64,000 nt of DNA from Ramlibacter albus (GCF_014297445.1 NZ_JACORU010000005.1:248001-312000); one strand, 5' to 3'. Positions 8,506-16,670 are shown, counted from the stretch's first letter. Notes: a model not told the origin generated them from the sequence alone. A program made the numbers and translations.

Positions 8506-9869
8506 AGCGCGCCTTGATCGCTGTTGCCTGCGCGGCGCTGGCTGCGTGCTCCATGGCGCCGAAGTACGAGCGCCCCGCCGCGCCGGTGCCCGGGGCGTTC
8601 CCGTACCCCGGTGCAAGCGAAGGTGCGGCGGCGGCCGACTTCGCGTGGCAGCAGTTCTTCACCGACGCGAAGCTGCGCGAGCTGATCGCCACCGCGCTCG
8701 CGAATAACCGCGACTTGCGCGTCGCCATCCTCAACATCGAGCAGGCACGTGCGCAGTACGACATCCGGCGTGCGGACCGGCTGCCCACGGTGGGCGGCAC
8801 CGTCAGCGGCTCGCGCGTGCCGAACGCGAGCGGCGGCACGACCAGCACCTACACGGCCGGCATCGCGTTCACCTCGTGGGAGATCGACCTGTTCGGCCGT
8901 GTCGCGAGCCTGTCCGAAGTGGCACTCGCGCAGTTCCTCGCGACCGAAGAGGGCCGAAGGGCGGCGCAGGCCTCGCTCGTGGCTTCCGTCGCGAACACAT
9001 GGCTCGCGCTCGCGGCCGACGACGAGCTGCTTGCGCTCACGCGCGACACGCTCGCCACGCGCGAGGAGTCGCTGCGCCTCACGCGCCTGCGTTTCGAGAA
9101 CGGCGCGGCGTCGGAGATCGACTTCCGGCAGGCGCAGTCGCTGTACGAATCGGCACGCGCCACGCATGCGCAGCTGCAGCGCCAGCGTGCGCAGGACATC
9201 GATGCGCTCGCGCTGCTGATCGGCCAGGCCGTGCCGCAGGGCATCGAGGCCGGTATCACGACGGAAACCGTGCGCCTGCCGGACCTGCCTGCGGGCACGC
9301 CGTCGGATGTGCTGGTCAACCGCCCCGACGTGCGGCAGGCCGAGCAGCTGCTGGTCGCTGCCAACGCGAACATCGGCGCTGCGCGCGCGGCGTTCTTTCC
9401 GCGCATCTCGCTCACGGCGGGTCTGGGGACGGCGAGCAGCGACCTGTCCGGCCTGTTCAAGGGCGGCAGCTGGGGTTGGACGGTCGCGCCCTCGCTCGTG
9501 CAGCCGATCTTCGATGCCGGCCGCAACCGCGCGGGCCTCGCGTCGGCGCAGGTGGCGCGCGACATTGCGGTGGCGCAGTACGAGCGCGCGATCCAGTCCG
9601 CTTTCCGCGAAGTGGCCGATGCGCTCGCGGGGCGTGCGACTTACGCTGAGCAGCTTGCCGCGCAGGCGGCGGTGGTTGAGGCGGAGACCGTGCGGTTCCG
9701 GCTGGCGAAGCTGCGCTACGAAGGTGGCGTGGCCAGCTACCTCGACTTGCTCGATGCGCAGCGGTCGCTCTTTGGCGCGCAGCAGGCGCTGGTGCAGGTG
9801 CGCCTGGGGCGGTTGCAGAACCAGGTGCAGCTTTACAGGGCGTTGGGAGGGGGGTGGGGGAGTCGTTGA
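8502..9869 (+). CDS. NodT-family outer-membrane efflux lipoprotein
   Basis: A 455-residue OprM/NodT-type outer-membrane factor. It starts M-K-R-A-L-I-A-V with lipobox L-A-A-C (Cys about residue 16), then the family mark P-K-Y-E-R-P. Two repeated outer-membrane-efflux domains follow, with helical hairpins such as I-L-N-I-E-Q-A-R-A-Q-Y and D-V-R-Q-A-E-Q-L-L-V-A-A-N-A-N-I-G-A-A-R-A. It completes the tripartite pump with the two genes before it, and its ATG overlaps the pump stop by 4 bp. The stop codon is followed within one base by the left arm of a long inverted repeat, which may act as the operon's end signal. Confidence 0.93.
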   Translation: MKRALIAVACAALAACSMAPKYERPAAPVPGAFPYPGASEGAAAADFAWQQFFTDAKLRELIATALANNRDLRVAILNIEQARAQYDIRRADRLPTVGGTVSGSRVPNASGGTTSTYTAGIAFTSWEIDLFGRVASLSEVALAQFLATEEGRRAAQASLVASVANTWLALAADDELLALTRDTLATREESLRLTRLRFENGAASEIDFRQAQSLYESARATHAQLQRQRAQDIDALALLIGQAVPQGIEAGITTETVRLPDLPAGTPSDVLVNRPDVRQAEQLLVAANANIGAARAAFFPRISLTAGLGTASSDLSGLFKGGSWGWTVAPSLVQPIFDAGRNRAGLASAQVARDIAVAQYERAIQSAFREVADALAGRATYAEQLAAQAAVVEAETVRFRLAKLRYEGGVASYLDLLDAQRSLFGAQQALVQVRLGRLQNQVQLYRALGGGWGSR

Positions 9870-10234
9870 CGTCCGTAAGCGTAGTCTCGACTTCGCCATT
9901 CTGATGTGCGTTGCTCTCCCCATCCCTCCCCCCGCCCTCCCTTCCCCTCCGGGAAAGAGAGGGAGCTAAAGCGGACAGCCGATTTGGGCTCGTCTGAACG
10001 GACAAGGCCGAATCGGGAGACGTCGGGGGGTACTCGATCGCCGTCAGCGCTATCGGCGAGAGACGGGTCCACGCGTTGCTGGGTGCTACCCAGCCTAAGG
10101 AGATGATGCTGTGACGAGATGACGATATCTTAGGCTGCGTAGCACTTCTCCCCGGAGGGGAGGGGAGGGCGGGGGGAGGGATGGGGAGAGCAACGCACAT
10201 AAGCACGGCGAAGTCGAGACTACGCTTACGGACG
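9870..10234. repeat. 365-bp element bounded by 83-bp imperfect inverted repeats
   Basis: Left arm 9870-9952 and right arm 10152-10234 are reverse complements over 83 bases with about five mismatches, near 9898-9903 and in the C-rich tract. Each arm starts CGTCCGTAAGCGTAGTCTCG at its outer end and ends in a strand-biased tract of CCCTCC/GGGAGG type. The core (9953-10151) carries a nested hairpin at 10083-10145 and no credible ORF. The element fills almost the whole gap between two convergent genes: it starts 1 bp after the efflux stop and ends 8 bp before the kinase stop. It could be a MITE-like mobile repeat, a dispersed intergenic repeat or a large bidirectional terminator. No transposase or clear target duplication is visible. 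Confidence 0.85.
10083..10145. repeat. Nested hairpin inside the long inverted-repeat element
   Basis: GTGCTACCCAGCCTAAG (10083-10099) pairs with CTTAGGCTGCGTAGCAC (10129-10145), 16 of 17 positions, around a 29-base loop. It lies off-centre within the 365-bp element, so the whole would fold as a long stem with an inner stem-loop. Confidence 0.75.
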
Positions 10235-10242
10235 CTCCCGCC

Positions 10243-11484
10243 TCAACACGCCAGCGTGAACCACACGGTAGCCCCTTCCCCAGGCCGCGCCTCAGCCCAT
10301 ACCCGCCCGCCGTGCCGCGTAACGATCTTCCGCACGAGCGCAAGCCCGATCCCCGTCCCCTCGTACTCCGCGGTGTGCAACCGCCGAAACGCCCCGAACA
10401 GGTTCGCGGCATGCGCCATGTCGAACCCCACCCCGCAGTCCTGCACGTAGTAGGCAACGCCGTCGGGCAGCCACTCGCTCCCAACGCGAATCACGGTGCG
10501 CGGCTTGGGCCGCGAGAACTTCCACGCATTGCCCACGAGGTTCGCCATCACGCGCTGCAGCAGCGCGGGGTCGCCAACCGCGGGCAGCGTTTCGGCAATG
10601 ATCGCATCGAGCTCGCGCGCGGGCTCCAGCTCGCGCTGCCGCTGCAGGGCTTCGCGCGCCAGCACGGCCAGGTCGACGGGCTGGTTCACCATCTCCACCG
10701 ACGACAGCCCGGCGAGCGAGAGCAGGGCATCGGTGAGCTCGCTCATGTGGCGCACGTTGCCCATGATGCGCCCCAGGTAGTGCTTGTTGCGCGAGTCCAG
10801 CGCAGGCAGGTTGTCGTGCAGCAAGCGGCTGAAGCCGTGCAGCGCTGTCATCGGCGCGCGCAGGTCGTGCGCGATGGAATACGCCAGCGCCTCCAGCTCC
10901 TCGTTCGCCAGCCGCAGCTGCCGCGTGCGCTCGGCCACGCGCTCTTCCAGCCGCTCCGACAGGCAGCGCTGGCTTTCGTGCAGCGCGAGCTGCGCCTGCT
11001 TGCTCTCGGTGATGTCCTGCAGGGCGCCGTGCAGCCGCTGCACGCGCGCCGCGCCGTCCCACTCGGCCTCGCAGATGATGCGCACCCAGATGCGCCGGCC
11101 GCGCGCGGTGAGGGCCTGCGACTCCACGTCGAAAGGCGTGCCGTCCTCGAGCGCGCGCTCGAGGATCGCGCGCAGCCGCGGCCGGTCGGGCTCGGCCAGC
11201 CATCGCAGCGCGCCGCGCGCGGGCACGTCGTCGCCGGGGCGCAGGTCCATCATCGCGCGCACTTCCGGCGACAAGGCCAGCGTCCTGGAGCCCATGTCGT
11301 AGGCCCAGCCACCGAGGCGGCCGATCTGCGCCGCCAGCTGCAGCAGCGCGGTGGCATCGCGCAGCCTCGCCTCGCTTGCCTGCAACGCGAGCTCCGCCAC
11401 CTTGCGCTGCATGACCGCGTCCTCGAACGCACTGAACAGGTCGTTCGCTACGAAAGGGGAGGAGATGAAGGCGGTCTGCGACAC
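10243..11484 (-). CDS. PAS-domain sensor histidine kinase
   Basis: A 413-residue cytosolic kinase with no membrane segment. Order: N-terminal coiled coil, PAS/PAC-type sensor (about residues 45-165, with W-V-R-I-I-C-E-A and L-H-G-A-L-Q-D-I-T-E), a helical linker, HisKA with phospho-acceptor H206 (S-I-A-H-D-L-R-A-P-M), then HATPase_c with N box (L-V-G-N-A-W-K-F-S), G1 (D-C-G-V-G-F-D) and G2 (G-T-G-I-G-L-A-L-V). The H-box resembles bacteriophytochrome-type kinases. GTG 11484 is the start used; internal ATGs would shorten the N-terminus. No response regulator is adjacent on the same strand; the nearest are at 12317 and 1718. The sensed signal is unknown. Confidence 0.9.
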   Translation of the reverse strand: MSQTAFISSPFVANDLFSAFEDAVMQRKVAELALQASEARLRDATALLQLAAQIGRLGGWAYDMGSRTLALSPEVRAMMDLRPGDDVPARGALRWLAEPDRPRLRAILERALEDGTPFDVESQALTARGRRIWVRIICEAEWDGAARVQRLHGALQDITESKQAQLALHESQRCLSERLEERVAERTRQLRLANEELEALAYSIAHDLRAPMTALHGFSRLLHDNLPALDSRNKHYLGRIMGNVRHMSELTDALLSLAGLSSVEMVNQPVDLAVLAREALQRQRELEPARELDAIIAETLPAVGDPALLQRVMANLVGNAWKFSRPKPRTVIRVGSEWLPDGVAYYVQDCGVGFDMAHAANLFGAFRRLHTAEYEGTGIGLALVRKIVTRHGGRVWAEARPGEGATVWFTLAC

Positions 11485-11554
11485 GATCGCCCATCATGGG
11501 CCGACCGTGCCGCACTCCGCAAGGGTGTGGTAACCGGAGGTATCGGGCGCGCGC

Positions 11555-12175
11555 CTACTTCGGCTTGAGCTCGCTCTTGCTGGTGATGATGCGGCCGACG
11601 ATGCCGTACTCGATGGCTTCTTCGGCGGACAGCCAGCGGTCACGCTCGATGTCCTGCAGGACGACCTCGTAGGCCTTGCCGGTCGCCTTGGAGATCGTCT
11701 GCGCGATGCGCTCGCGCGCCTTGATGATCTCCTGCGCGTGGATGGCGATGTCGCTCGCCGGGCCGCCCGCGCCGCCCGAGGGCTGGTGGATCAGGAAGCG
11801 GGTGTTGGGCGTGCAGAAGCGCCTTTCCTTGGGCACCGACAGGTACAGGTGCGTGGCGGCGCTGCCCACCCAGCCCGTGCCCACCATGTTCACCGGCGCG
11901 GTGATGAAGCGGATCATGTCGTGGATGGCGTCGCCCGACTCGAGGTGGCCGCCCGGCGAGCTGACGATCATGTCGATCGGCATCGACGACTCCGCGTCGA
12001 GGGCGAGGAGGCGCCGCGAGATGTCGGCGGCGGAGCTGTCGCTGATGGTGCCGAACACGAGGACCGTGCGGGCCTTGAAGGTCTTCTCCTCGAGGAACGA
12101 GGTGCGCGGCTCCGCGGTGGAGGCGGCGGGCGGGTTCGGGTCGTGTTCTTCTTCGGGGCTGTGCATGGAAAGCAT
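11555..12175 (-). CDS. ClpP-family serine protease (solitary paralogue)
   Basis: A 206-residue ClpP homologue with the full triad: S105 in G-W-V-G-S-A-A, H130 in F-L-I-H-Q-P-S-G-G and D179 in E-R-D-R-W-L-S-A-E-E-A. The oxyanion-type S-P-G-G is at 73-76. An N-terminal acidic extension (H-S-P-E-E-E-H-D-P-N-P-P) of about 25 residues replaces the usual propeptide, and A-A-T-H-L-Y-L-S differs from housekeeping ClpP. ATG 12175 is supported by AGGAG 7 bp upstream. No clpX or tig adjoins it, so this is likely a second ClpP working with a Clp ATPase encoded elsewhere. It is divergent from the LuxR regulator gene. Confidence 0.88.
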   Translation of the reverse strand: MLSMHSPEEEHDPNPPAASTAEPRTSFLEEKTFKARTVLVFGTISDSSAADISRRLLALDAESSMPIDMIVSSPGGHLESGDAIHDMIRFITAPVNMVGTGWVGSAATHLYLSVPKERRFCTPNTRFLIHQPSGGAGGPASDIAIHAQEIIKARERIAQTISKATGKAYEVVLQDIERDRWLSAEEAIEYGIVGRIITSKSELKPK

Positions 12176-12252
12176 GGGGACTCCTGGGATGCAGACCGAA
12201 TCATGCACCAAGCGAGGGGCGGCCCGCCTGCTCGGCCGTAGACAGCCGCTTG

Positions 12253-12258
12253 TCCTAC
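12253..12258 (+). promoter_or_regulatory. TCCTAC hexamer upstream of the LuxR-type regulator
   Basis: TCCTAC, 58 nt before ATG 12317. It is followed by an inverted repeat, TGTCGG-acggcg-CCGACA, a few bases downstream, another possible protein site in this divergent region. Confidence 0.35.
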
Positions 12259-12316
12259 TTGGCTGTCGGACGGCGCCGACAAATGCGTGCGCCTGCTGGG
12301 CGATCAAATCGTCCTC

Positions 12317-13057
12317 ATGACCAACAGCGGCATCACGCTGCAGCAGAGGGAAACACCGGAACAAGAGCCGGCGGCGGGCCTGTACGGCACGGCCGCGCGC
12401 TGGCGCAAGCGCGGGCTGGGCGAGCCGATCCGGGTGGGCATCGTCGACGACCACCCCATCGTCCGGGAGGCACTGCGCAGCTTCCTGGCCGAGCAGGAGG
12501 ACATCCGCGTGGTCGCGGAAGCGGACTCCGGCCGCACGGCGATCGACCTCGTGCGCCGCTTCCCGCTCGACGTGCTCATCCTCGACCTGGACATGCCGGG
12601 GCAAAGCGGGATCGACGCGATCACGCTGATCAAGGCCAAGGCCGAACACCTGGCCGTGCTGATCTATTCAGGGCACCCGGAGAACGAGTACGCGGTGCCG
12701 CTCATCCGCAACGGCGCGAGCGGCTACCTCAACAAGTCCTGCGAGCCGAAGCTGCTGCTCGATGCGATCCGGAAGCTGGCGCTCGGGGGCACCTTCATCA
12801 CCGCGGGCGTGGCCGACCTGCTGGCCAGCCAGCTGATGCCGGCGCGCGGGCCCTGCCCGCACGAGCAGCTCACCGCGCGCGAGCTGCAGGTGTTCCTCAA
12901 GCTCGCCCGCGGGCGCACGCCCGGGGACATCGCGCGCGAGCTGTGCCTGAGCTCCAAGACGATCAGCAGCTACCGCGCGAAAGTGCTGGAGAAGCTGCAG
13001 GCGCGATCGAACAGCGACCTCACCTACTACGCGCTGAAGCACCGGCTGCTGGAGTGA
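12317..13057 (+). CDS. LuxR/NarL-type response regulator
   Basis: A 246-residue transcription regulator. The receiver domain (about 38-155) has D44-D45, phospho-acceptor D90 (L-I-L-D-L-D-M-P-G) and Lys K140 (G-Y-L-N-K-S). The C-terminal GerE/LuxR helix-turn-helix (about 182-246) reads L-T-A-R-E-L-Q-V-F-L-K-L-A-R-G and I-S-S-Y-R-A-K-V-L-E-K-L. A 37-residue N-terminal extension precedes the receiver. ATG 12317 is chosen over 12287, which would add ten residues of no family similarity. It may be the partner of the orphan kinase at 10243, but this is only proximity. Its 3' end overlaps the convergent gene by 38 bp. Confidence 0.9.
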   Translation: MTNSGITLQQRETPEQEPAAGLYGTAARWRKRGLGEPIRVGIVDDHPIVREALRSFLAEQEDIRVVAEADSGRTAIDLVRRFPLDVLILDLDMPGQSGIDAITLIKAKAEHLAVLIYSGHPENEYAVPLIRNGASGYLNKSCEPKLLLDAIRKLALGGTFITAGVADLLASQLMPARGPCPHEQLTARELQVFLKLARGRTPGDIARELCLSSKTISSYRAKVLEKLQARSNSDLTYYALKHRLLE

Positions 13058-13346
13058 CGCGCCTTTCCTTGCGGAAGGACCAGCTCGCGGCGGCGATGCG
13101 GATCGTGTCGCCCGACTGCAGCTCGATCTCGAACAGGTTCGTGCCCTGCTGGTTGGCGGCCACGAGCTGCGCCGACGGGCCCCACGGCCGCTGGCAGGGC
13201 ACGTGCAATTCGCTCACGCCCTCGAAGATGAGGACGTGCAGTTCGAGTTCGTCGGGGTGGAAGGTGAAGGTCGCGCGCGAGTTGCCCCAGTCGAACAGCA
13301 CGTCCACCAGGTATGCGTCGGAGAGGGGCAGCACGGCAAGGGTCAC
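13020..13346 (-). CDS. Hypothetical protein, 108 aa
   Basis: Not recognised. A beta-rich soluble protein (Y-L-V-D-V-L-F-D-W-G, L-E-L-H-V-L-I-F-E-G, D-T-I-R-I-A-A-A-S-W-S-F) with no signal peptide. The last 12 codons overlap the end of the LuxR-type gene on the other strand, so the true stop region is certain but part of the tail may be unimportant. Between 13058 and 13346 this frame has no competitor of similar quality. Confidence 0.55.
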   Translation of the reverse strand: MTLAVLPLSDAYLVDVLFDWGNSRATFTFHPDELELHVLIFEGVSELHVPCQRPWGPSAQLVAANQQGTNLFEIELQSGDTIRIAAASWSFRKERRVTPAAGASARSR

Positions 13347-13372
13347 CGCCCCACTATAGCGTCACGGCGGCC

Positions 13373-14701
13373 TCAGAGCGCGTCCAGCATGTCCTTGGTG
13401 ACCAGCACCACGCCGTTGGGGCTGCGGTGGAAGCGCTTGCCATCGAGCTCGGCGTCCTCGCCGATCACCATGCCCTCGGGGATCTCGCAGCCGCGGTCGA
13501 CGACCACCCGGTGCAGCCGCGCGCCGCGTCCGATCGTGCACTGCGGCAGGATGACCGCCTGCGCGATCGTGCAGCACGAACGCACGCGCACGTTGGAGAA
13601 CAGGACCGCCTCGCGGATCGACGAGCCCTGCACGATGCAGCCGCCCGAGACGAGCACGTTGGCCGTCTCGCCCTGGTGGCCGCGCTCGTCGGGGACGAAC
13701 TTGGCCGGCGGCAGCTGCTCCGAGTAGGTCCAGATCGGCCAGTGGCGGTCGTACAGGTTCAGCTCCGGCATGTGGGCCGCGAGGTCCAGGTTGGCGGCCC
13801 AGAAGGCGTCCACCGTGCCGACGTCGCGCCAGTACGGGTTGTGGCGCGTATTGGCGGGGATGCTGGACATGTTCAGCGGGTGCGCCACCGCGCGGCCTTC
13901 CTTCACCACGTGCGGGATCACGTTCTTGCCGAAGTCGTGCTCGGTGTGGTCCTTCGACATCTCCTGGTCGAGCAGGCGGTACAGGTAGTCCGCGTTGAAC
14001 ACGTAGATGCCCATGCTGCCCAGTGCCTTGTCCGGCTTGCCGGGGATGGCGGGCGGGTCCTTCGGCTTCTCGAGGAAGGCCGTGATGCGGCGGTTCTCGT
14101 CGACGTGCATCACGCCCAGGGCGGTGGCCTCCATGCGAGGCACCTCGATGCAGCCCACGGTGCACAGCGCGCCGCTTTGCACGTGGTCCAGCAGCATCAG
14201 CGCGTAGTCCATCTTGTAGATGTGGTCGCCGGCGAGCACGAGGATGTACTCGGGGCCGTAGGCGCGCAGGATGTCGATGTTCTGGTAGATGGCGTCGGCC
14301 GTGCCGCGATACCAGAACGCCTCGTCCACGCGCTGCTGCGCGGGCAGCAGGTCGATGAACTCGTTGGCCTCGCCGCGCAGGAAGTTCCAGCCGCGCTGCA
14401 GGTGGCGCAGCAGCGAGTGGCTCTTGTACTGCGTGAGCACGCCGATGCGGCGGATGCCGGAGTTGATGCAGTTGGACAGGGCGAAGTCGATGATGCGGAA
14501 CTTGCCGCCGAAGTACACGGCCGGCTTCGCGCGCCGGTCGGTCAGCTCATGCAGCCGCGAGCCGCGGCCGCCCGCCAGCACCAGCGCGACGGTCTGCTGC
14601 GGCAGCTGGCGCAGCAGCACCATGCGGTCGGCGCTGTTGTCCGCGCCCTGCTCGGAGTCGAGCACCGACACGCCCATTTCGGAGCTTCTTTCGTCTGCCA
14701 T
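13373..14701 (-). CDS. glgC: Glucose-1-phosphate adenylyltransferase
   Basis: A 442-residue ADP-glucose pyrophosphorylase, the committing step of glycogen synthesis (ATP + glucose-1-phosphate to ADP-glucose + PPi). The nucleotidyl-transferase domain shows [12 protein letters not shown] near the front, then [32 protein letters not shown] and F-L-E-K-P. A left-handed beta-helix domain follows ([13 protein letters not shown], then G-C-I-V-Q-G-S-S-I). ATG 14701 is preceded by AGAGAGGTG; a longer frame to 14911 is not supported. No other glg gene is nearby. A TCCTAC element lies 52 nt upstream, suggesting stress-linked control of glycogen storage. Confidence 0.95.
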   Translation of the reverse strand: MADERSSEMGVSVLDSEQGADNSADRMVLLRQLPQQTVALVLAGGRGSRLHELTDRRAKPAVYFGGKFRIIDFALSNCINSGIRRIGVLTQYKSHSLLRHLQRGWNFLRGEANEFIDLLPAQQRVDEAFWYRGTADAIYQNIDILRAYGPEYILVLAGDHIYKMDYALMLLDHVQSGALCTVGCIEVPRMEATALGVMHVDENRRITAFLEKPKDPPAIPGKPDKALGSMGIYVFNADYLYRLLDQEMSKDHTEHDFGKNVIPHVVKEGRAVAHPLNMSSIPANTRHNPYWRDVGTVDAFWAANLDLAAHMPELNLYDRHWPIWTYSEQLPPAKFVPDERGHQGETANVLVSGGCIVQGSSIREAVLFSNVRVRSCCTIAQAVILPQCTIGRGARLHRVVVDRGCEIPEGMVIGEDAELDGKRFHRSPNGVVLVTKDMLDAL

Positions 14702-14753
14702 GGGAACACCTCTCTTTGTGCGTCCACTTTCCCGCACAGGTGCGAGGCGACGT

Positions 14754-14759
14754 GTAGGA
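14754..14759 (-). promoter_or_regulatory. TCCTAC hexamer upstream of glgC
   Basis: On the minus strand TCCTAC followed by AC, 52 nt before the glgC ATG. One of six copies with similar spacing to a start codon. Confidence 0.35.
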
Positions 14760-14774
14760 GAGCTTCGCGTCGGA

Positions 14775-15434
14775 TCAGCGGAGGGGCCGCTCGACAGGAC
14801 CGTAGATGGCCCGTGGCTCGCCGCGGCGGAAGGCCCAGTAGCGGTCGCCGTACGAGTAGTGCCACCACTCGCGCACGTAGTTGGCGAAGCCTTCGCGCTC
14901 CATGGCTTCACACAAGAGCAGGCGGTTCGCTCGGGCTTCGGGCGTGAGGTGCGCGTGGCGCGTCTCGCAGTATTCGGACGCCACGTCCACCCAGTCCTTC
15001 ACCTCCATGCCGAAGTCGATCACGCGGCCGTTGGCATCGACGATCTCCACGTCGACCGCGCCGCCCGTGCTGTGCGGCGGGATGTTGGGCTTGCCGTCGT
15101 TCTGCATCGGTGGCGCGACGAGGATGGTCGCGCGCTCGTGCACCTGCTCGGGCGTGAGGTGGGGGTGTGTCTCGGCGACGCGCCTTTTCTCTTCGTCGAA
15201 CAGCCATGCCTGGATGGGCAGGCTGCGCAGGCCCTCATACAGCCGAAGCCTCAGCCCGGCAGGCAGGGAGGCCTGCACGCGCAGCAGCTTGTCGTAGACG
15301 GAGCGGCGAACCCAGCGGTAGTCGGGCTCGGTCTCGGGGCGTTCGGGCGGCGGGCCGTAGAGGATGCCGCCTTCGCGGGCGATATCCACCAGCGGCTCGC
15401 CGCACTCGGCGACGGGGATGTCCTGATGGGTCAT
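14775..15434 (-). CDS. D-alanyl-D-alanine dipeptidase, VanX/DdpX family
   Basis: A 219-residue zinc dipeptidase of the M15D family. The zinc-site motif S-x-H-x-x-G-x-A-x-D is seen as [10 protein letters not shown], and the C-terminal E-W-W-H-Y supplies the catalytic Glu and the third zinc His. The Y-E-G-L-R-S-L substrate-binding segment is also present. No signal peptide is seen, so it is cytosolic, where it would cleave D-Ala-D-Ala from peptidoglycan turnover. No van resistance genes are nearby, so a nutritional or recycling role like E. coli DdpX is likelier than glycopeptide resistance. glgC starts 73 bp downstream. Confidence 0.88.
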   Translation of the reverse strand: MTHQDIPVAECGEPLVDIAREGGILYGPPPERPETEPDYRWVRRSVYDKLLRVQASLPAGLRLRLYEGLRSLPIQAWLFDEEKRRVAETHPHLTPEQVHERATILVAPPMQNDGKPNIPPHSTGGAVDVEIVDANGRVIDFGMEVKDWVDVASEYCETRHAHLTPEARANRLLLCEAMEREGFANYVREWWHYSYGDRYWAFRRGEPRAIYGPVERPLR

Positions 15435-15462
15435 GCGCCCATCATGGTACCGGCGGCGTGCG

Positions 15463-15765
15463 TTACGCCGTCAGTTCCGGCTTGAGGTCGGTGATGGGGA
15501 TCAGGCCCTGGTCGCCGTCCTCGTACATGAGGTGCGCGGCATTGCCCATCGAGCGCCAGCAGGCCTGGAAGGTCTGGCCGTCCACGACGGCGGAGGCTTG
15601 CCGGTACTCTTCCTTCTGCTGCGGCTGGATCCGGCCGAGCACGAGCTCGCTCGTGCAGGGCTTGTCGCCGAGCCGCACGCTGTCGTTGCCCTGCCGGGCC
15701 ACGAGGTCCTGCGCAAATGACGGTGCGGCGGCGACGAGCGCGGCACAGATCAGGAGCGTTTTCAT
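15463..15765 (-). CDS. Small exported hypothetical protein, 100 aa
   Basis: Not recognised. The N-terminus is a clear Sec signal (M-K-T-L-L-I-C-A-A-L-V-A-A-A-P-S-F-A, cleavage after A-Q or S-F-A), giving a mature periplasmic protein of about 80 residues. Two Cys (D-K-P-C-T-S-E and F-Q-A-C-W-R) could form a disulphide. GGAGAGAAATTC precedes ATG 15765. A TCCTAC motif lies 58 nt upstream. The VanX-type gene starts 28 bp after its stop and may be co-transcribed. Confidence 0.65.
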   Translation of the reverse strand: MKTLLICAALVAAAPSFAQDLVARQGNDSVRLGDKPCTSELVLGRIQPQQKEEYRQASAVVDGQTFQACWRSMGNAAHLMYEDGDQGLIPITDLKPELTA

Positions 15766-15823
15766 CGAATTTCTCTCCGCTTGATGATGCAGCCATGGTG
15801 CGACCGCGCTGCTCGTGAGCTGT

Positions 15824-15829
15824 GTAGGA
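15824..15829 (-). promoter_or_regulatory. TCCTAC hexamer upstream of the small exported protein
   Basis: On the minus strand TCCTAC followed by AC, 58 nt before ATG 15765, the same spacing as at 2149 and 12253. Confidence 0.35.
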
Positions 15830-15940
15830 CGCAAGGCGCAGGCCGCGTCGTTCGAACCCACGCTTGCGGGCAGGGCAATTGGCTGTAAAGGATGGTCACG
15901 TCTTGCTACAGCGCGCCGCCTGCGCGGTACGTCTAATGGG

Positions 15941-15946
15941 TCCTAC
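15941..15946 (+). promoter_or_regulatory. TCCTAC hexamer upstream of the 91-aa protein gene
   Basis: TCCTAC followed by AC, 34 nt before ATG 15981, the same spacing as at the CheY-like gene. The 215 bp between the genes at 15765 and 15981 carry two such motifs facing outward. Confidence 0.35.
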
Positions 15947-15980
15947 ACGGTCCAGTTCGGGGCGTGCCTAAAGTTTTTTC

Positions 15981-16256
15981 ATGAGCCGCTACAACCGCGC
16001 CGAATACTCGAAGATCCTCGCCCTGCAGCAAGAGGTGTCGCGCGCGGAAGCCGACTACCAGCGCTTGCGTACGGCCTACCTCGAGGTCGCCAGGAACGAG
16101 CCGGGCCACGAGGTGGCGCTGGCGATGATCGGCGCGGACATGGACCGGGCGCATGCGCGCCTGCAGGCGCTCATCGGGCTGCCCAAGCTGCCCTTCACGC
16201 ACGAGCCGAGCGTGGTGGTCCGCCGCGAAGCCCAGCGCCAGACCGAAGAACACTGA
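15981..16256 (+). CDS. Hypothetical coiled-coil protein, 91 aa
   Basis: Not recognised. Starts M-S-R-Y-N-R-A-E-Y and is predicted largely helical, with heptad-like spacing in I-L-A-L-Q-Q-E-V-S-R-A-E-A-D-Y. Cytosolic, no signal peptide. It follows a TCCTAC element and a T-rich tract (AAAGTTTTTTC) just before the ATG. Four tiny ORFs follow on the same strand, at 16327-16966, and may belong to the same transcript. Confidence 0.6.
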   Translation: MSRYNRAEYSKILALQQEVSRAEADYQRLRTAYLEVARNEPGHEVALAMIGADMDRAHARLQALIGLPKLPFTHEPSVVVRREAQRQTEEH

Positions 16257-16326
16257 CAGCCGCGCGCGGCCTTGGCCGAGTGCGCGCACGCAGGGTGCGC
16301 GCGACCATCGATGCAAAGGAGATCAC

Positions 16327-16485
16327 ATGATTCCCTACGACATCGATCCCACGCTGCACGACGGAGAACCCCATGAATCGCTGGACGACGGCTTCTCGCC
16401 GCCGCCCCACCACGAGGACGAGGGGCTGAAGGCGGCCGAGCCGGCCATGCTCGAAGCGGCGCTCGCCGCCAAGAGCCCTTTCTAG
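16327..16485 (+). CDS. Small acidic protein, 52 aa
   Basis: Not recognised. Starts M-I-P-Y-D-I-D-P-T, rich in Asp, Glu, His and Pro, with an Ala-rich end. AAAGGAG precedes the ATG at a good distance, which is the main support. Probably disordered. It is the first of four closely spaced tiny ORFs. Confidence 0.5.
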   Translation: MIPYDIDPTLHDGEPHESLDDGFSPPPHHEDEGLKAAEPAMLEAALAAKSPF

Positions 16486-16495
16486 GCGACGCCTC

Positions 16496-16654
16496 GTGTC
16501 CACGCATCCCGTCGAACCCGAGCCGGCACCCGCGCAGGAGCAGCCGCAGCCGGCCGCGCCGAACCCGACCCACCTGCCGGTGGAGCCGGAGTTCGGCCCC
16601 GCCCTCTCGCCCGCGCGGCCCGAAGAGCCGCGCGTGCCGCAACCCGAAATCTGA
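16496..16654 (+). CDS. Small Pro/Glu-rich protein, 52 aa, GTG start
   Basis: Not recognised. Read from GTG 16496 it begins (M)-S-T-H-P-V-E-P-E-P-A-P and stays rich in Pro, Glu and Ala to the end (V-P-Q-P-E-I). It starts 10 bp after the preceding tiny ORF. Evidence is only the open frame, tight spacing and matching composition, so it could be a chance GC-rich frame. Confidence 0.35.
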   Translation: MSTHPVEPEPAPAQEQPQPAAPNPTHLPVEPEFGPALSPARPEEPRVPQPEI

Positions 16655-16670
16655 AACCAAGGAAACCGAC

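Noticed and set aside
5236..8616. Minus-strand frame of 1126 codons opposite the first RND pump
   Set aside because: It mirrors the pump gene, is extremely rich in Arg, His and Ala without any fold pattern, and the plus strand has full-length homology.
14775..15434. Vancomycin-resistance vanX
   Set aside because: The enzyme family is right, but vanH, vanA and vanRS are absent and the host is Gram-negative, so a recycling dipeptidase is the sober call.
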